Shown here: piece after piece, positions 17,503 through 26,448 of the stretch
How the letters are laid out: each line of letters opens with the position of its first letter
Position numbering within the stretch: the first letter of the stretch is position 1
Source of the DNA: Paenirhodobacter ferrireducens
Lineage (GTDB): Bacteria > Pseudomonadota > Alphaproteobacteria > Rhodobacterales > Rhodobacteraceae
Direction: 5' to 3'
Assembly: GCF_004022265.1 (NCBI RefSeq)
Contig: NZ_SAVB01000004.1
Span: 124,001-188,000 of the forward strand
DNA: 64,000 bases
The notes under the pieces: model-generated
The model's input: only the letters and a program-made list of their open reading frames with translations
Told to the model about the DNA's origin: nothing
The model's database searches: none
Made by a program: the position numbers and the translations under genes

Positions 17503-18251
17503 CTGCGCCGCAGCAGGTAGATGTCCATGATCCAGCCATGCGCGGCGCGCGCGGCGGCGCGGGTGGCAAGGATCTCGGGCCCCACCTCGGCCAGCGGGCC
17601 CGCGTGCAGCACCTCTTCGGCCATGCCGACGAAGGCCCCCCACCAGATCGTCACCCCCTCGGGCGCAAGCGTGGTGAAGGCGCAGCCGCCGTCGAGCATC
17701 ACCACCACGGTCTCGGCGCCCTCGGGCCAGCCGTCGTCGCGCAGCCGCCGCCCGGTGGTGATCATGACCGGCGCGCCGATCTCGTTGAGCGGGATCGCAT
17801 GGGCGGCGCAGAGCGCCTGCACCGCGGTGATCCCGGGAATGACACGGGTCGTCACCGGCATCACCCGGGCCAGCCGCGCCGCGATGCGCAGCGTCGAATC
17901 GTAAAGCGACGGGTCGCCCCAGACCAGGAGCGCCACCCGCCCCCCGGTGCCGATCTGCGCGCGGATCTCGCGCTCCCAGGCGGCGGCGATGGCGTCGTGC
18001 CAGTCGTCCACGCCTTGCCGGTAGGAGGGATTTTCCGCCTCGCGCACCGGCAAGGCAAAGTCGACGACGCGCGGGCCGGGTGTGCGCAGATGGGTTTCGC
18101 ACAGCGTGCGGCGCAGCCCGGCCAGGTCCGACTTCTCGGCGCCCTTGAGCGGGATCAGCACCAGATCGGCCGCGTTCATCGCGTCGATCGCCTGCAGCGT
18201 CAGATGCCCGGGGTTGCCGGTGCCGATGCCGATGAGGGTCAGTTCGATCAT
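17499..18251 (-). CDS. cobF: Precorrin-6A synthase (deacetylating) CobF
   Basis: 250-residue SAM-dependent C-1 methyltransferase of the aerobic cobalamin route, acting on precorrin-5 with loss of acetate. The tetrapyrrole methylase fold is visible: LIGIGTGNPGHLTLQAIDAM at the N-terminus and VALLVWGDPSLYDST near residue 105 with the GDPSLYD loop. CobF is specific to the oxygen-dependent pathway. It lies 45 bp downstream of the CbiM-like gene on the same strand and is probably cotranscribed under riboswitch 1. Confidence 0.96.
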   Translation of the reverse strand: MIELTLIGIGTGNPGHLTLQAIDAMNAADLVLIPLKGAEKSDLAGLRRTLCETHLRTPGPRVVDFALPVREAENPSYRQGVDDWHDAIAAAWEREIRAQIGTGGRVALLVWGDPSLYDSTLRIAARLARVMPVTTRVIPGITAVQALCAAHAIPLNEIGAPVMITTGRRLRDDGWPEGAETVVVMLDGGCAFTTLAPEGVTIWWGAFVGMAEEVLHAGPLAEVGPEILATRAAARAAHGWIMDIYLLRRS

Positions 18252-18296
18252 GCGTGCTGTCCGCGGGCGGCAGGGTGCCCCGCCGCCCGCAGCTCC

Positions 18297-18962
18297 TCAG
18301 GCGTAAAGCCGCGGGGTGACGAGCGACGAGCCGCGCAGCGCGTGGATGCGCTTCGCAACCGCCAACACGCCGAGATCGACGAGCGGTTCGACGAGGATCA
18401 CCGTCATGTAGGCCACGCCGAAAGTCGCAACCTCAGACACCGCACCGAAGCCCTGGCCGTAGAAGGCCCAGAAGCCGACCCAGGCGACGATGCCGCCCTG
18501 ATAGGCGGTCGAGAGCGCGAGGGCCTGGGTATAGCGCAGCTCGACATAGGGCGTGCCGGGCGCGATCAGCCGCTTTGCCAGCATCTGCAGGCCGAAGAGC
18601 GGCACCAGCAGCGTGGTCATGTTCATCCCGTATTGCGGCAGGTCGAAGGGCGCGAAGAACAGCCCCTGGATCAGCAGGCCAAGTGCCAGCCCGATCGCCG
18701 CCGGCGCCGCGCCGAGGATCAGGAACAGCGTCGAGCCGAGGATCAGGTGCACCTCGGACACGCCCACGGGCAGGTGCGGCAACACCTCGAAGAAGGTGAA
18801 GACGAGGGCGCTGGCGATCGCCGAGCGGGCGATCAGTGAAACGGCGCCCTGCGCACGGATCGCGTCAAAGGCGGTCTTCAGCGTGTAGACGCCAGCAGTG
18901 GCAGCGGTGGCATAGCTCAGCAGCAGCTTGGCGCCGGTGACGATACCGGGTTCGATATGCAT
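18297..18962 (-). CDS. cbiM: CbiM-like cobalt transporter membrane component
   Basis: 221-residue membrane protein with about six hydrophobic segments. It begins MHIEPG; in CbiM the free N-terminus and His2 bind the metal. No CbiN, CbiQ or CbiO gene is adjacent, so it either works alone, as some ECF S-components can, or with partners elsewhere. A cobalamin riboswitch immediately upstream supports a role in cobalt uptake for B12 synthesis. The start is fixed by the MHI N-terminus; GGAGAC lies a few bases upstream. Confidence 0.82.
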   Translation of the reverse strand: MHIEPGIVTGAKLLLSYATAATAGVYTLKTAFDAIRAQGAVSLIARSAIASALVFTFFEVLPHLPVGVSEVHLILGSTLFLILGAAPAAIGLALGLLIQGLFFAPFDLPQYGMNMTTLLVPLFGLQMLAKRLIAPGTPYVELRYTQALALSTAYQGGIVAWVGFWAFYGQGFGAVSEVATFGVAYMTVILVEPLVDLGVLAVAKRIHALRGSSLVTPRLYA

Positions 18963-18997
18963 GTCGGTCTCCTTGCCGTCACACCCGACGGCGGTTG

Positions 18998-19195
18998 AGG
19001 TTGCCTGCTGGCCGGTCTCCTGGCTCGCGGGTCGCAGCACCTCTTCGCCTTCCCGGGGGATCCCCAGTGGCAATGTGAAGGGCGCTCGCCGCATACAGTC
19101 GCGGGGGCGGCCGGGGCTTCGGGCGCCGCAACTGGGTCCGCCCTTCCCCGTTCCCGATGAAGCCCGGCGCTTTGCGCGTGATGGGCACCATGCAG
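18998..19195 (-). ncRNA. Cobalamin riboswitch 1 (upstream of cbiM-cobF)
   Basis: Read on the minus strand it has the expected blocks in order: a 5' GCATGGTGCCC region, the core CCCCCGCGACTGTA, GCCACTGG-like sequence, GGGAAGGCGAAGAG and the B12 box GCCAGGAGACCGGCC (complement at 19010-19024). It ends about 35 bases before the cbiM start, so adenosylcobalamin binding would reduce translation or transcription of the transporter and cobF. Confidence 0.93.
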
Positions 19196-19202
19196 AGGTT
19201 CA

Positions 19203-19231
19203 GATAAACGCCAACGGCGGGCCGAGGTCAA
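19203..19231 (-). promoter_or_regulatory. Probable promoter of riboswitch 1 transcript
   Basis: On the minus strand TTGACC (19231-19226), 17 bp, then TTTATC (19208-19203). The -35 overlaps the cobA stop codon at 19228-19230. The predicted start near 19196 is the 5' edge of the riboswitch, so the two predictions support each other. Confidence 0.5.
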
Positions 19232-19977
19232 GCGCCGCCGGTCTCTCCGGGCGGCAGACCGAAGGGGGCGAGCGGGCCATAGAAGATCAGCGCCGGATGG
19301 TCGGTGCGCGCGCCCGCCAGCACCTCGGCCAGCTCCGCCACAGTCGAGCGCAGGAAGCTTTGCCCCGCCTGCCCCACCGCCTCGGCCAGCATCGCGGGGG
19401 TATCGGCCGGCAGCCCGTGCGCGATCAGCCCGCGGGCGAGGTCCGGGAAGGTGCGCTTGCCCATGAAGACCACGGTGGTCACCCCGGGATCGGCGAGCGC
19501 CGCCCAGTTCAGCGTCTCGGGCAGGCCGCCGGTGATGTCGGCGCCGGTGACGAATTGCAGCCGCCGCGCGGTCAGCCGGCGGGTGAGCGGAATGCCCGCA
19601 TGCGCCGCCGCGGCACAGGCCGAGGGCACGCCCGGGATGATCTCGTAGCGGATGCCGGCGGCCAGCAGCGCGCCGATCTCTTCCTCAAGCCGCCCGAAGA
19701 TGCCCGAATCGCCCGACTTCAGCCGCACCACCCGCTTGCCGGCCTGCGCGTGCTCGATCAGCAGCGCGTTGACGTGTTCCTGCTTCGCCGAGGGGCGGCC
19801 GGCGCGCTTGCCGACCGCGATCCGCTCCGCCCCCGCGCCCGCATGATCCAGCACCGGCCCCGAGGCGAGATCATCGAACAGCACGACATCGGCGCGCTTG
19901 AGCCGGTCGACCGCCTTGAGGGTGATCAGCTCGGGATCGCCCGGGCCGGAGGAAACGAAGGAGACGAAGCCGGTCAT
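19228..19977 (-). CDS. cobA: Uroporphyrinogen-III C-methyltransferase CobA
   Basis: 249-residue SUMT that methylates uroporphyrinogen III at C-2 and C-7 to give precorrin-2, the entry step. Family motifs: SSGPGDPELITLKAVDRLKRADVV (from residue 9; GPGDPELIT is diagnostic), VVRLKSGDSGIFGR (the GD-IFGR loop) and EIIPGVPSACAAAA. Monofunctional, without the CysG oxidase domain. Its start overlaps the cobB stop (ATGA); it is the last gene of cobL-E-M-B-A. Confidence 0.96.
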   Translation of the reverse strand: MTGFVSFVSSGPGDPELITLKAVDRLKRADVVLFDDLASGPVLDHAGAGAERIAVGKRAGRPSAKQEHVNALLIEHAQAGKRVVRLKSGDSGIFGRLEEEIGALLAAGIRYEIIPGVPSACAAAAHAGIPLTRRLTARRLQFVTGADITGGLPETLNWAALADPGVTTVVFMGKRTFPDLARGLIAHGLPADTPAMLAEAVGQAGQSFLRSTVAELAEVLAGARTDHPALIFYGPLAPFGLPPGETGGA

Positions 19978-21308
19978 GCGCTGGCCTTTGCGATCAGGTG
20001 GAAGAAGGTGCCGGTGACGCGCCCGCCGCCCGGGGTGAGGCGCAGCGAGCCGGTCTCGGCCACCGGCACGCCGGTGGCGTCGGTGACGGCGGCAAGCGGT
20101 GCGTCGGGCTGCGCGAGGATCGTGGCATAATGGAACTCGTGCCCGCGCAGGCGGGTGCCGGGCGGGGCGACGGGCGTGGGCGCCGCAAGCGTGGCGAGTC
20201 GATATCCGAGATGCATCCGGCGTGTCGCGAAAGAGGTTTCGAGCCCGAGGAGCCCGGTCATAGGATAGCGCACCCCGTCGGCCGCGACGAGCCCCGCGCC
20301 AAGCACCATGTAGCCGCCGCATTCGCCATGCACCGGGCGGGTTTCGGCAAAGGCGCGCAGCCCGGCGCGGAAGGTCTGGGCGGCCGCGAGCCGCGGCGCG
20401 TGCAGCTCGGGATAACCGCCGGGCAGCCAGCAGGCATCGGCGCCCGGATCGGGGGCCTCGTCGGCGAGCGGCGAAAACGGCACGATCGTCGCCCCCGCCG
20501 CGCGCCACTCGGCCAGCAGATGCGGATAGACGAAGGAAAAGGCCGCGTCGCGGGCCAGCGCGATGCGCCCGCCCGGCGGAGCAAGGTGCGGCGCGGGCGC
20601 GGCATCCATCGGCACGGACGTGGCCACCGCCTGCATCCGGCCAAGATCGCAGCAGCGCGCGATCACCGTGCCCGCCTCGGCCAGCAGCGCATCGAGTTCC
20701 GAGGTCTCCTCGGCCTGCACGAGGCCCAGATGCCGCTCGGGCAGGCGGATGCCCGCGGCGCGCGGCAAGACCCCCAGCACCTCGATCGCCACCGCCTCAA
20801 GCCCGCGCCGGATCAGCGCCTCGTGCCGCGCCGAGGCGACGTTGTTCAGCACCACGCCGGCAAGCCGCACATCGGAGCGGTAGCGCGCAAAGCCAAGCGC
20901 CATCGCCGCGACCGATTGCGCCGCGCCCGAGGCATCGAGCACCAGCACCACCGGCCAGCCGGTCAGCGCCGCGATATCGGCCGAGGCGCCGATCCCCGCC
21001 TCTCCGGGCACCGCGACCCCGTCGAACAGGCCCATCGAGCCTTCGGCGATCACCAGCCCCGCGTCATCGGGCGCGGTCAGCGCGGCGATCTGCCCCGCCG
21101 TCATCGCCCAGCTGTCGAGATTGACCGAGGCGCGCCCGGCGGCGGCGGCGTGAAAGGCCGGGTCGATGTAATCGGGCCCGCACTTGAACGGCCGCACCGC
21201 GACGCCGCGCGCCCGCAGCGCGGCAATGAGGCCAAGCGTCAGCGTGGTCTTGCCGGTGCCCGAAGCGGGCGCGGCGATCAGCAGCCCCGCCGTCATCCGC
21301 CCCGTCAT
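19974..21308 (-). CDS. cobB: Hydrogenobyrinic acid a,c-diamide synthase CobB
   Basis: 444-residue ATP- and glutamine-dependent amidotransferase. In the aerobic route it amidates side chains a and c of hydrogenobyrinate before cobalt insertion. The N-terminal dethiobiotin-synthase-like domain has the P-loop [12 protein letters not shown] (13-24) and [10 protein letters not shown]; the C-terminal glutaminase domain has [11 protein letters not shown] with the catalytic Cys. Coupled by ATGA overlaps to cobM upstream and cobA downstream. The gene is distinct from the sirtuin also called cobB. Confidence 0.96.
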   Translation of the reverse strand: MTGRMTAGLLIAAPASGTGKTTLTLGLIAALRARGVAVRPFKCGPDYIDPAFHAAAAGRASVNLDSWAMTAGQIAALTAPDDAGLVIAEGSMGLFDGVAVPGEAGIGASADIAALTGWPVVLVLDASGAAQSVAAMALGFARYRSDVRLAGVVLNNVASARHEALIRRGLEAVAIEVLGVLPRAAGIRLPERHLGLVQAEETSELDALLAEAGTVIARCCDLGRMQAVATSVPMDAAPAPHLAPPGGRIALARDAAFSFVYPHLLAEWRAAGATIVPFSPLADEAPDPGADACWLPGGYPELHAPRLAAAQTFRAGLRAFAETRPVHGECGGYMVLGAGLVAADGVRYPMTGLLGLETSFATRRMHLGYRLATLAAPTPVAPPGTRLRGHEFHYATILAQPDAPLAAVTDATGVPVAETGSLRLTPGGGRVTGTFFHLIAKASA

Positions 21309-22087
21309 GCGCCCGTGTCCGGGAACCGCGGCGCCGCGCCGCGCGGACGGAATCGGCGGTCGTAATCGCCGGCGTAAAGACGGCTTTCGCCGAAGTCCTC
21401 GGCGCCGAGCGAACGGCCGACGAGGATCAGCGCGGTGCGCTCACCCTCGCCCACCGCCGGGTCGAGCGTGCCGAGCGTGGCGCGCAGCACCCTCTCGTCG
21501 GGCCAGCTCGCGCGCCAGACCACCGCCACCGGACAGTCGGCGCCATAATGCGGCGTCAGCTCGGCAATCACGCGCGGCAGCACATGCACCGACAGGTGAA
21601 TCGCCAGCACTGCCCCGGTCGCGGCAAAATTCGCCAGCGTCTCGCCCTCGGGCATTGCCGAGGCGCGCCCCGAGGTGCGGGTCAGCACCACCGATTGCGC
21701 GACGCCGGGCAGGGTCAGCTCGGCCCCCAGCGTCGCGGCGGCGGCGGCGAAGGCCGGCACGCCCGGGGTGACGTCATAGGGAATGCCGAGCGCGCGCAGC
21801 CGGCGCAGCTGCTCGCCCATCGCCGACCAGACCGACAGATCGCCCGAATGCAGCCGCGCCACGTCCTGCCCGGCGGCATGGGCCGCGGCGATCTCGTCGA
21901 TGATCGCGTCAAGGCCGAGCGGCGCGGTGTTCACCATCCGCGCGCCGGGCGGGCAATGGGCGAGCAGCGCCTCGGGCACCAGGCTGCCGGCATACAGGCA
22001 GACCGGCGCGGCGGCGATCAGGTCGCGGCCGCGCAGGGTGATCAGATCGGCGGCCCCGGGGCCCGCGCCGATGAAATGGACGGTCAT
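21305..22087 (-). CDS. cobM: Precorrin-4 C11-methyltransferase CobM
   Basis: 260-residue SAM-dependent methylase converting precorrin-4 to precorrin-5. It starts [24 protein letters not shown] ([14 protein letters not shown] is the family motif), with [17 protein letters not shown] near residue 80 and [23 protein letters not shown] near 105. Length is standard. ATGA overlaps with cobE upstream and cobB downstream. Confidence 0.96.
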   Translation of the reverse strand: MTVHFIGAGPGAADLITLRGRDLIAAAPVCLYAGSLVPEALLAHCPPGARMVNTAPLGLDAIIDEIAAAHAAGQDVARLHSGDLSVWSAMGEQLRRLRALGIPYDVTPGVPAFAAAAATLGAELTLPGVAQSVVLTRTSGRASAMPEGETLANFAATGAVLAIHLSVHVLPRVIAELTPHYGADCPVAVVWRASWPDERVLRATLGTLDPAVGEGERTALILVGRSLGAEDFGESRLYAGDYDRRFRPRGAAPRFPDTGA

Positions 22088-22431
22088 TCGGTCTCTCCTT
22101 CGGACAGGGCAAGGGCGACGGTCACGCCGCCCGGACAGATGCGGCGCGGCACCGCAAGGCGGGCGCCGGGGCCCGCGGCGACCAGCGCCGCCGCCTCGGC
22201 CACCGATCCGGTGCCATGGGCCGCCAGAATGCGCGGCGCGCGGGTGGGGGTGGGCACGCCCGCGACCGCGACCGCGCGCACCGGCAGGCCAAGCGGCGCC
22301 ACCGCCGCGCGCAGCGCCGCGGCCTTCTCCGGCAGCGTCGCCAGCGCATCGAGCCGGCCCAGGGGGGCCAGCGCCGCCACGATCTCGGCCGCCGTCGCGG
22401 CCGCGCGGAACCCCACGCCCGCGACTCTCAT
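22084..22431 (-). CDS. cobE: Cobalamin biosynthesis protein CobE
   Basis: 115-residue protein corresponding to the C-terminal CbiG/CobE domain: [21 protein letters not shown] at the N-terminus and [20 protein letters not shown] in the second half. In the aerobic pathway the exact role of CobE is unsettled; a link to CobJ/CobM-stage intermediates is usually assumed. I placed the start at 22431, where ATG overlaps the cobL stop as ATGA, rather than five codons upstream. Confidence 0.9.
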   Translation of the reverse strand: MRVAGVGFRAAATAAEIVAALAPLGRLDALATLPEKAAALRAAVAPLGLPVRAVAVAGVPTPTRAPRILAAHGTGSVAEAAALVAAGPGARLAVPRRICPGGVTVALALSEGETE

Positions 22432-23618
22432 CGGGTCACGCTCCACTGCACCACCGGCCGCGCCGGCTGCCAGCCGCGCCCCCGGCCAAGCGGCGCCACC
22501 TGCGCGATCTCGATCCGCAGCAGCGTGCCGCCGTGGCGGGCATGAAGCGCGATCAGCAGCGCCTCGGTTTCAAGCGTGACGGCATTGGCGACGATCCGGG
22601 TGCCGGGGGCAAGCGCCCCCCACAGCGCCGCGAACAGCGCCTCGGAGCCGCCACCACCGACGAAGACGGCATCGGGTGCAGGCAGACCGGCAAGCGCCGC
22701 GGGCGCCTGGCCTGCCACCGCCTGCATCCGTCCGCCAAGGCCGAACTCCGCGATATTCGCGCGGATGTTGTCGAGCCGGTCGGCGCGCGGCTCGACCGTG
22801 CAGGCGCGGCCACCGGCCAGGCACCACTCGACCGAGACCGAGCCCGAACCGCCGCCGATGTCCCACAAGAGCGCACCGGGTCGGGGGGCAAGGGCTGCAA
22901 GGGTCAGCGCCCGCACCGGCGACTTGGTGATCTGCCCGTCATGGGCAAAGGCCGCCTCGGGCAGGCCGGGGCTGCGCGGCAGGCCAGCCCCCGCGGGCAG
23001 GGCGGCACCGTCGAGCGCGACAGCAACGGGGGCCGCGATCGCGTCCAGATCGAAAGCATCGGCGCGGGTGCGGCGCAGCCGCTCGGCCGGGCCGCCCAGT
23101 CGTTCGAGCACGGTGATCTCGACCGCGCCGAAGCCGCCATCGGCCAGCCAGTGCGCAAGGTCGGCCACCGCCGCGCCGTCGCGCAGCGTGGCGATGACCC
23201 GCGCGCCGCGGCACAGCACCGGGCGCAGCCGCGCGAAAGGGGCGGCGTGCAACGCAAGGCAGGTCGTGTCCTCCAGCCGCCAGCCCATCCGGGCCGCCGC
23301 CAGCGAGCACACCCCCGCCACCGGGATCGCCCGCCACTCGCCGGGGCCGAACGCCGCCGCCAGCACCGCCCCCGCCCCCGCCCAGAACGGATCGCCCGAG
23401 GCCAGAACCACCGTGCGCCGGCCGCGCAGGGCCAGCACCGGCGCGATGTCGAAGGGCACCGGCCAGGCCCGCCCGCGCGCCCCGGCGCCGACCAGTTCGA
23501 GGTGCCGCGGCCCGCCGAAGATCACCTCGGCCGCGGCAAGCGCGGCACGGCTTGCATCCGGCAGCCCGGCAAGGCCATCTTCGCCAAGACCGACGATCAG
23601 CAGCCAGGGCTCAGCCAT
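22428..23618 (-). CDS. cobL: Precorrin-6Y C5,15-methyltransferase (decarboxylating) CobL
   Basis: 396-residue fusion of two methyltransferases. The N-terminal CbiE-like half ([15 protein letters not shown] from residue 4) methylates C-5; the C-terminal CbiT-like half, with the SAM loop [17 protein letters not shown] near 245-261, methylates C-15 and removes the C-12 acetate carboxyl. Shine-Dalgarno AGAAGGA lies eight bases before the ATG. The start codon shares the tetranucleotide CATG with the start of divergent cobK, so each gene's upstream region lies inside the other. Confidence 0.95.
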   Translation of the reverse strand: MAEPWLLIVGLGEDGLAGLPDASRAALAAAEVIFGGPRHLELVGAGARGRAWPVPFDIAPVLALRGRRTVVLASGDPFWAGAGAVLAAAFGPGEWRAIPVAGVCSLAAARMGWRLEDTTCLALHAAPFARLRPVLCRGARVIATLRDGAAVADLAHWLADGGFGAVEITVLERLGGPAERLRRTRADAFDLDAIAAPVAVALDGAALPAGAGLPRSPGLPEAAFAHDGQITKSPVRALTLAALAPRPGALLWDIGGGSGSVSVEWCLAGGRACTVEPRADRLDNIRANIAEFGLGGRMQAVAGQAPAALAGLPAPDAVFVGGGGSEALFAALWGALAPGTRIVANAVTLETEALLIALHARHGGTLLRIEIAQVAPLGRGRGWQPARPVVQWSVTR

Positions 23619-24372
23619 GACGCGCATCCTTCTTCTGGGCGGCACCACCGAGGCGAGCCGCATGGCCGCGGCGCTGGCCGCATCTGGCCTGCCCGCGCTC
23701 TTCTCCTATGCCGGGCGCACCGGGGCACCGGCGCCGCAGCCGCTGCCCACCCGGATCGGCGGCTTTGGCGGGGTGGCAGGGCTGGTGACCTTCCTGCGCG
23801 CCGAAAACATCGGCGCGGTGATCGACGCCACCCACCCTTTCGCCGCGCAGATGAGCCGCAACGCGGTTGCCGCCTGCGCCGAGACCGGCGTGCCGCTCGT
23901 CGCCCTCGAACGCGCGCCGTGGCGGGCGGGGCCGGGCGACCGCTGGACCGCCGTGCCCGACATCGCGGCCGCCGTCGCGGCGCTTCCCGAGGCGGGCGCG
24001 CGGGTGTTTCTGGCAATCGGCAAGCAGACGCTCGCCCCCTTCGCCGGAAAGCCCGGCAATCACTATCTGCTGCGCCTTGTCGACCCGCCCGAGGGGCCGC
24101 TGCCGCTGACCGATGCCGCGGCGGTGATCGCCCGCGGTCCGTTCAGCGCCGAAGGCGACAGTGCGTTGCTGCGCGCCCATGACATCACCCATGTCGTCGC
24201 GAAGAACGCCGGAGGCGCGGGGGCCGAGGCAAAGCTGATCGCGGCGCGCGCGCTTGGCCTTGGCGTCATCCTGATCGACCGCCCCGCCCTGCCGCCGCGC
24301 GAGGTCTGCGCCGAGGTCGCCGGGGTGAGTGAGTGGCTCGCCGCTCACGGCTTCACCCCGCGCGGCGTATAG
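23617..24372 (+). CDS. cobK: Precorrin-6A reductase CobK
   Basis: 251-residue NADPH-dependent reductase giving precorrin-6B (dihydroprecorrin-6). Motifs: ILLLGGTTEASRMAAAL at the N-terminus, VIDATHPFAAQMSRNA near residue 70 and VVAKNAGGAGAEAKLIAAR near 195. It is the only plus-strand gene in this part of the cluster. Its start overlaps that of cobL head to head, and its 3' end overlaps the cobJ 3' end by 28 bp. No strong Shine-Dalgarno is evident before its ATG. Confidence 0.95.
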   Translation: MTRILLLGGTTEASRMAAALAASGLPALFSYAGRTGAPAPQPLPTRIGGFGGVAGLVTFLRAENIGAVIDATHPFAAQMSRNAVAACAETGVPLVALERAPWRAGPGDRWTAVPDIAAAVAALPEAGARVFLAIGKQTLAPFAGKPGNHYLLRLVDPPEGPLPLTDAAAVIARGPFSAEGDSALLRAHDITHVVAKNAGGAGAEAKLIAARALGLGVILIDRPALPPREVCAEVAGVSEWLAAHGFTPRGV

Positions 24373-25082
24373 ACCCAGCGACCGACCCGCCGCGTCCCGG
24401 AATTGCCGACCAGCACCACGGTGCGCATGTCGGCCATCTCGGGCCGCGCCTCGGCCAGCGTCACGGTGTTGAGCGCCTCGTCGGGCGTGCTGACGGCGCG
24501 GGCGAAAGTGATGAGCCGGCCGGGCTCGCAGCCCGCGCGCAGGATCTCGAGCACACGGGCAAAGCCCTCGGGCCGCGCCTTCGAGCGGGGGTTGTAGAAG
24601 GCCATGGCGAAATCGCCGGCGATCGCGGCGCGCAACCGGCGCTCGATCACCGCGAAGGGCTTGAGGTTGTCGCTCAGGTTGATCGCGCAGAAGTCGTGGC
24701 CAAGCGGTGCCCCCGCCCGCGCGGCGGCGGCGAGCATCGCGGTGATGCCCGGCAGGATGCGGATGTCGGCGCCCGCATGCTCCGGCGCGGCCTCGAGCGC
24801 CTCGAAGAGCGCCGAGGCCATGGCGAAGACCCCGGGATCGCCCGAGGAGACGATCACCACCCGCCGCCCCTCGGCCGCGAGGGTCAGCGCAAGGGCCGCG
24901 CGGTCGAGCTCGACCCGGTTGTCGGAGGGGTGGAGTGTCAGCCCCGCCCGCGGCGCAACCCGCGCGACATAGGGGATGTAGCCCACGACATCGCTCGCCT
25001 CGGCCAGCGCCGCGCTGACCTCGGGCGTCACCAGCGCCTCGGCCCCCGGCCCGAGCCCCGCAACCGCGATCCAGCCGCTCAT
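24345..25082 (-). CDS. cobJ: Precorrin-3B C17-methyltransferase CobJ
   Basis: 245-residue ring-contracting SAM-dependent methylase that forms precorrin-4. It has IAVAGLGPGAEALVTPE at the N-terminus, VVIVSSGDPGVFAMASAL near residue 75 and FYNPRSKARPEGF near 160, typical of CobJ/CbiH. Translationally coupled to cobI by ATGA. It is the last gene of the long minus-strand operon and overlaps the cobK 3' end by 28 bp. Confidence 0.95.
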   Translation of the reverse strand: MSGWIAVAGLGPGAEALVTPEVSAALAEASDVVGYIPYVARVAPRAGLTLHPSDNRVELDRAALALTLAAEGRRVVIVSSGDPGVFAMASALFEALEAAPEHAGADIRILPGITAMLAAAARAGAPLGHDFCAINLSDNLKPFAVIERRLRAAIAGDFAMAFYNPRSKARPEGFARVLEILRAGCEPGRLITFARAVSTPDEALNTVTLAEARPEMADMRTVVLVGNSGTRRVGRWVYTPRGVKP

Positions 25083-25816
25083 GCCGCCTCCTCCGCCGCG
25101 GGCCGCCGGCCCTGACCATGCACCAGCACGATCGCGAAATAGGGGCAGTCGGCATCGTCGACCTCGCTCAGCCGGGCGATGCGCTCGCCCGGCATGGTGC
25201 CGCGTTCGACAAGCCAGGCCGCCTCGAGCCGCCCGGCCTGCGCCAGCGCACGCTTCACCCGCGGCAGGTTGCGCCCGGTCTTCATGATGACCAGCGCATC
25301 GGCACGCGCCATGTGCTCCGCGAGCTCGTCCTCGGGCAGGGTGCCCATCAGCACGGTCAGCACGTCGTCGCCCCAGGTGAAGGGCTCGCCCGTGGCGTTC
25401 CAGCAGCCGGTCATGCCGGTGATGCCCGGGATCACCTCGATCTCGACCTTGCCGCGCAGCCGCACGTAAAGGTGCATGAAGGAGCCGTAGAAGAACGGGT
25501 CGCCCTCGCAGGGGATGACGACATCGCCCGCCTGCGCCAGCGTCACCAGCCGCGCCGCCCAACCGTCGTAGAAGGCCGCCAGAAGCGCGTTATAGGCCGG
25601 GCTGTCGAAGGGGATCTCGGTCGTCACCGGATATTCCATCGGATGCTCGGCGACGCCCGCGGGCAGCAGCCCCTCGACGATGCGCCGCGCCTGCCCCTGC
25701 CGCCCCTTCTTGCGGAAATAGGCGATCTGGCGGGCACTGCGCAGCGCGCGGTCTGCCCGCACCGAGATCAGGTCGGGGTCGCCGGGGCCGAGCCCCGCAC
25801 AGATGATGCGTCCCAT
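25079..25816 (-). CDS. cobI: Precorrin-2 C20-methyltransferase CobI
   Basis: 245-residue SAM-dependent methylase producing precorrin-3A. The N-terminus RIICAGLGPGDPDLISVRA is the family motif; VVIPCEGDPFFYGSFMHLY (about 97-115) and EVIPGITGMTGC (about 128-139) follow. GGAAGG lies seven bases before the ATG at 25816; an ATG two codons upstream (25822) overlaps the cobH stop and is possible too. Coupled to cobH and cobJ. Confidence 0.95.
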   Translation of the reverse strand: MGRIICAGLGPGDPDLISVRADRALRSARQIAYFRKKGRQGQARRIVEGLLPAGVAEHPMEYPVTTEIPFDSPAYNALLAAFYDGWAARLVTLAQAGDVVIPCEGDPFFYGSFMHLYVRLRGKVEIEVIPGITGMTGCWNATGEPFTWGDDVLTVLMGTLPEDELAEHMARADALVIMKTGRNLPRVKRALAQAGRLEAAWLVERGTMPGERIARLSEVDDADCPYFAIVLVHGQGRRPAAEEAA

Positions 25817-25818
25817 GC

Positions 25819-26448
25819 TCATTCCTTCCGGCTGGCGAGGGCATTCACCGCGGCGACGGTGATCGCGGAACCGCCAAGCCGCCCCTCGACGATCAGGCAG
25901 GGCACCGGCGCGGCGGCGAACAGCGCCGCCTTCGATTCCGCCGCGCCGACGAAGCCCACCGGACAGCCGATGATCGCCGCCGGCCGCGGGCAGGCCGGGT
26001 CCTCGAGCATGTTCAGCAGGTGAAAGAGGGCCGTCGGCGCATTGCCGATCGCCACCACCGCGCCGCCCAGATGCGGCCGCCACAGTTCCAGCGCCGCAGC
26101 CGAGCGGGTGTTGCCCATCTCGCGCGCCAGATCCGGCACCGCGGGGTCATGCAGCGCGCAGAGCACCTCGTTCGCGGCGGGAAGACGGGCGCGGGTGATG
26201 CCCTCGCTCACCATCCGCGCGTCGCACAGAATGGGTGCCCCGGCCTCGAGCGCCGCGCGCGCCGCCGTCGCCATGCCGGGGCTGAAGCGCACTGCGCGCT
26301 CGAGCCCGACCATCCCCGCGGCGTGGATCATCCGCACCACCACGGGCTCCTCGTCGGGGGTGAAGCGGGCGAGGTCGGCCTCGGCGCGGATCATCGCGAA
26401 GGATTGCGCATAGATCTTCGCGCCGTCCTTTTCATAGTCGTAAGGCAT
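25819..26448 (-). CDS. cobH: Precorrin-8X methylmutase CobH
   Basis: 209-residue enzyme moving the C-11 methyl to C-12 to give hydrogenobyrinic acid. The catalytic His lies in VVRMIHAAGMVGLERAVRFSPG (near residue 43); GAPILCDARMVSEGI and AAIIGCPVGFVGAAESK (around 155) are diagnostic. Length matches the family. Its ATG overlaps the cobG stop by one base (TGATG). Confidence 0.96.
   Translation of the reverse strand: MPYDYEKDGAKIYAQSFAMIRAEADLARFTPDEEPVVVRMIHAAGMVGLERAVRFSPGMATAARAALEAGAPILCDARMVSEGITRARLPAANEVLCALHDPAVPDLAREMGNTRSAAALELWRPHLGGAVVAIGNAPTALFHLLNMLEDPACPRPAAIIGCPVGFVGAAESKAALFAAAPVPCLIVEGRLGGSAITVAAVNALASRKE

Noticed and set aside
21548-24182. Long plus-strand frames opposite cobM, cobE and cobL
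   Set aside because: All are shadows of the minus-strand genes; only the part from 23617 on (cobK) has family motifs and a proper start.
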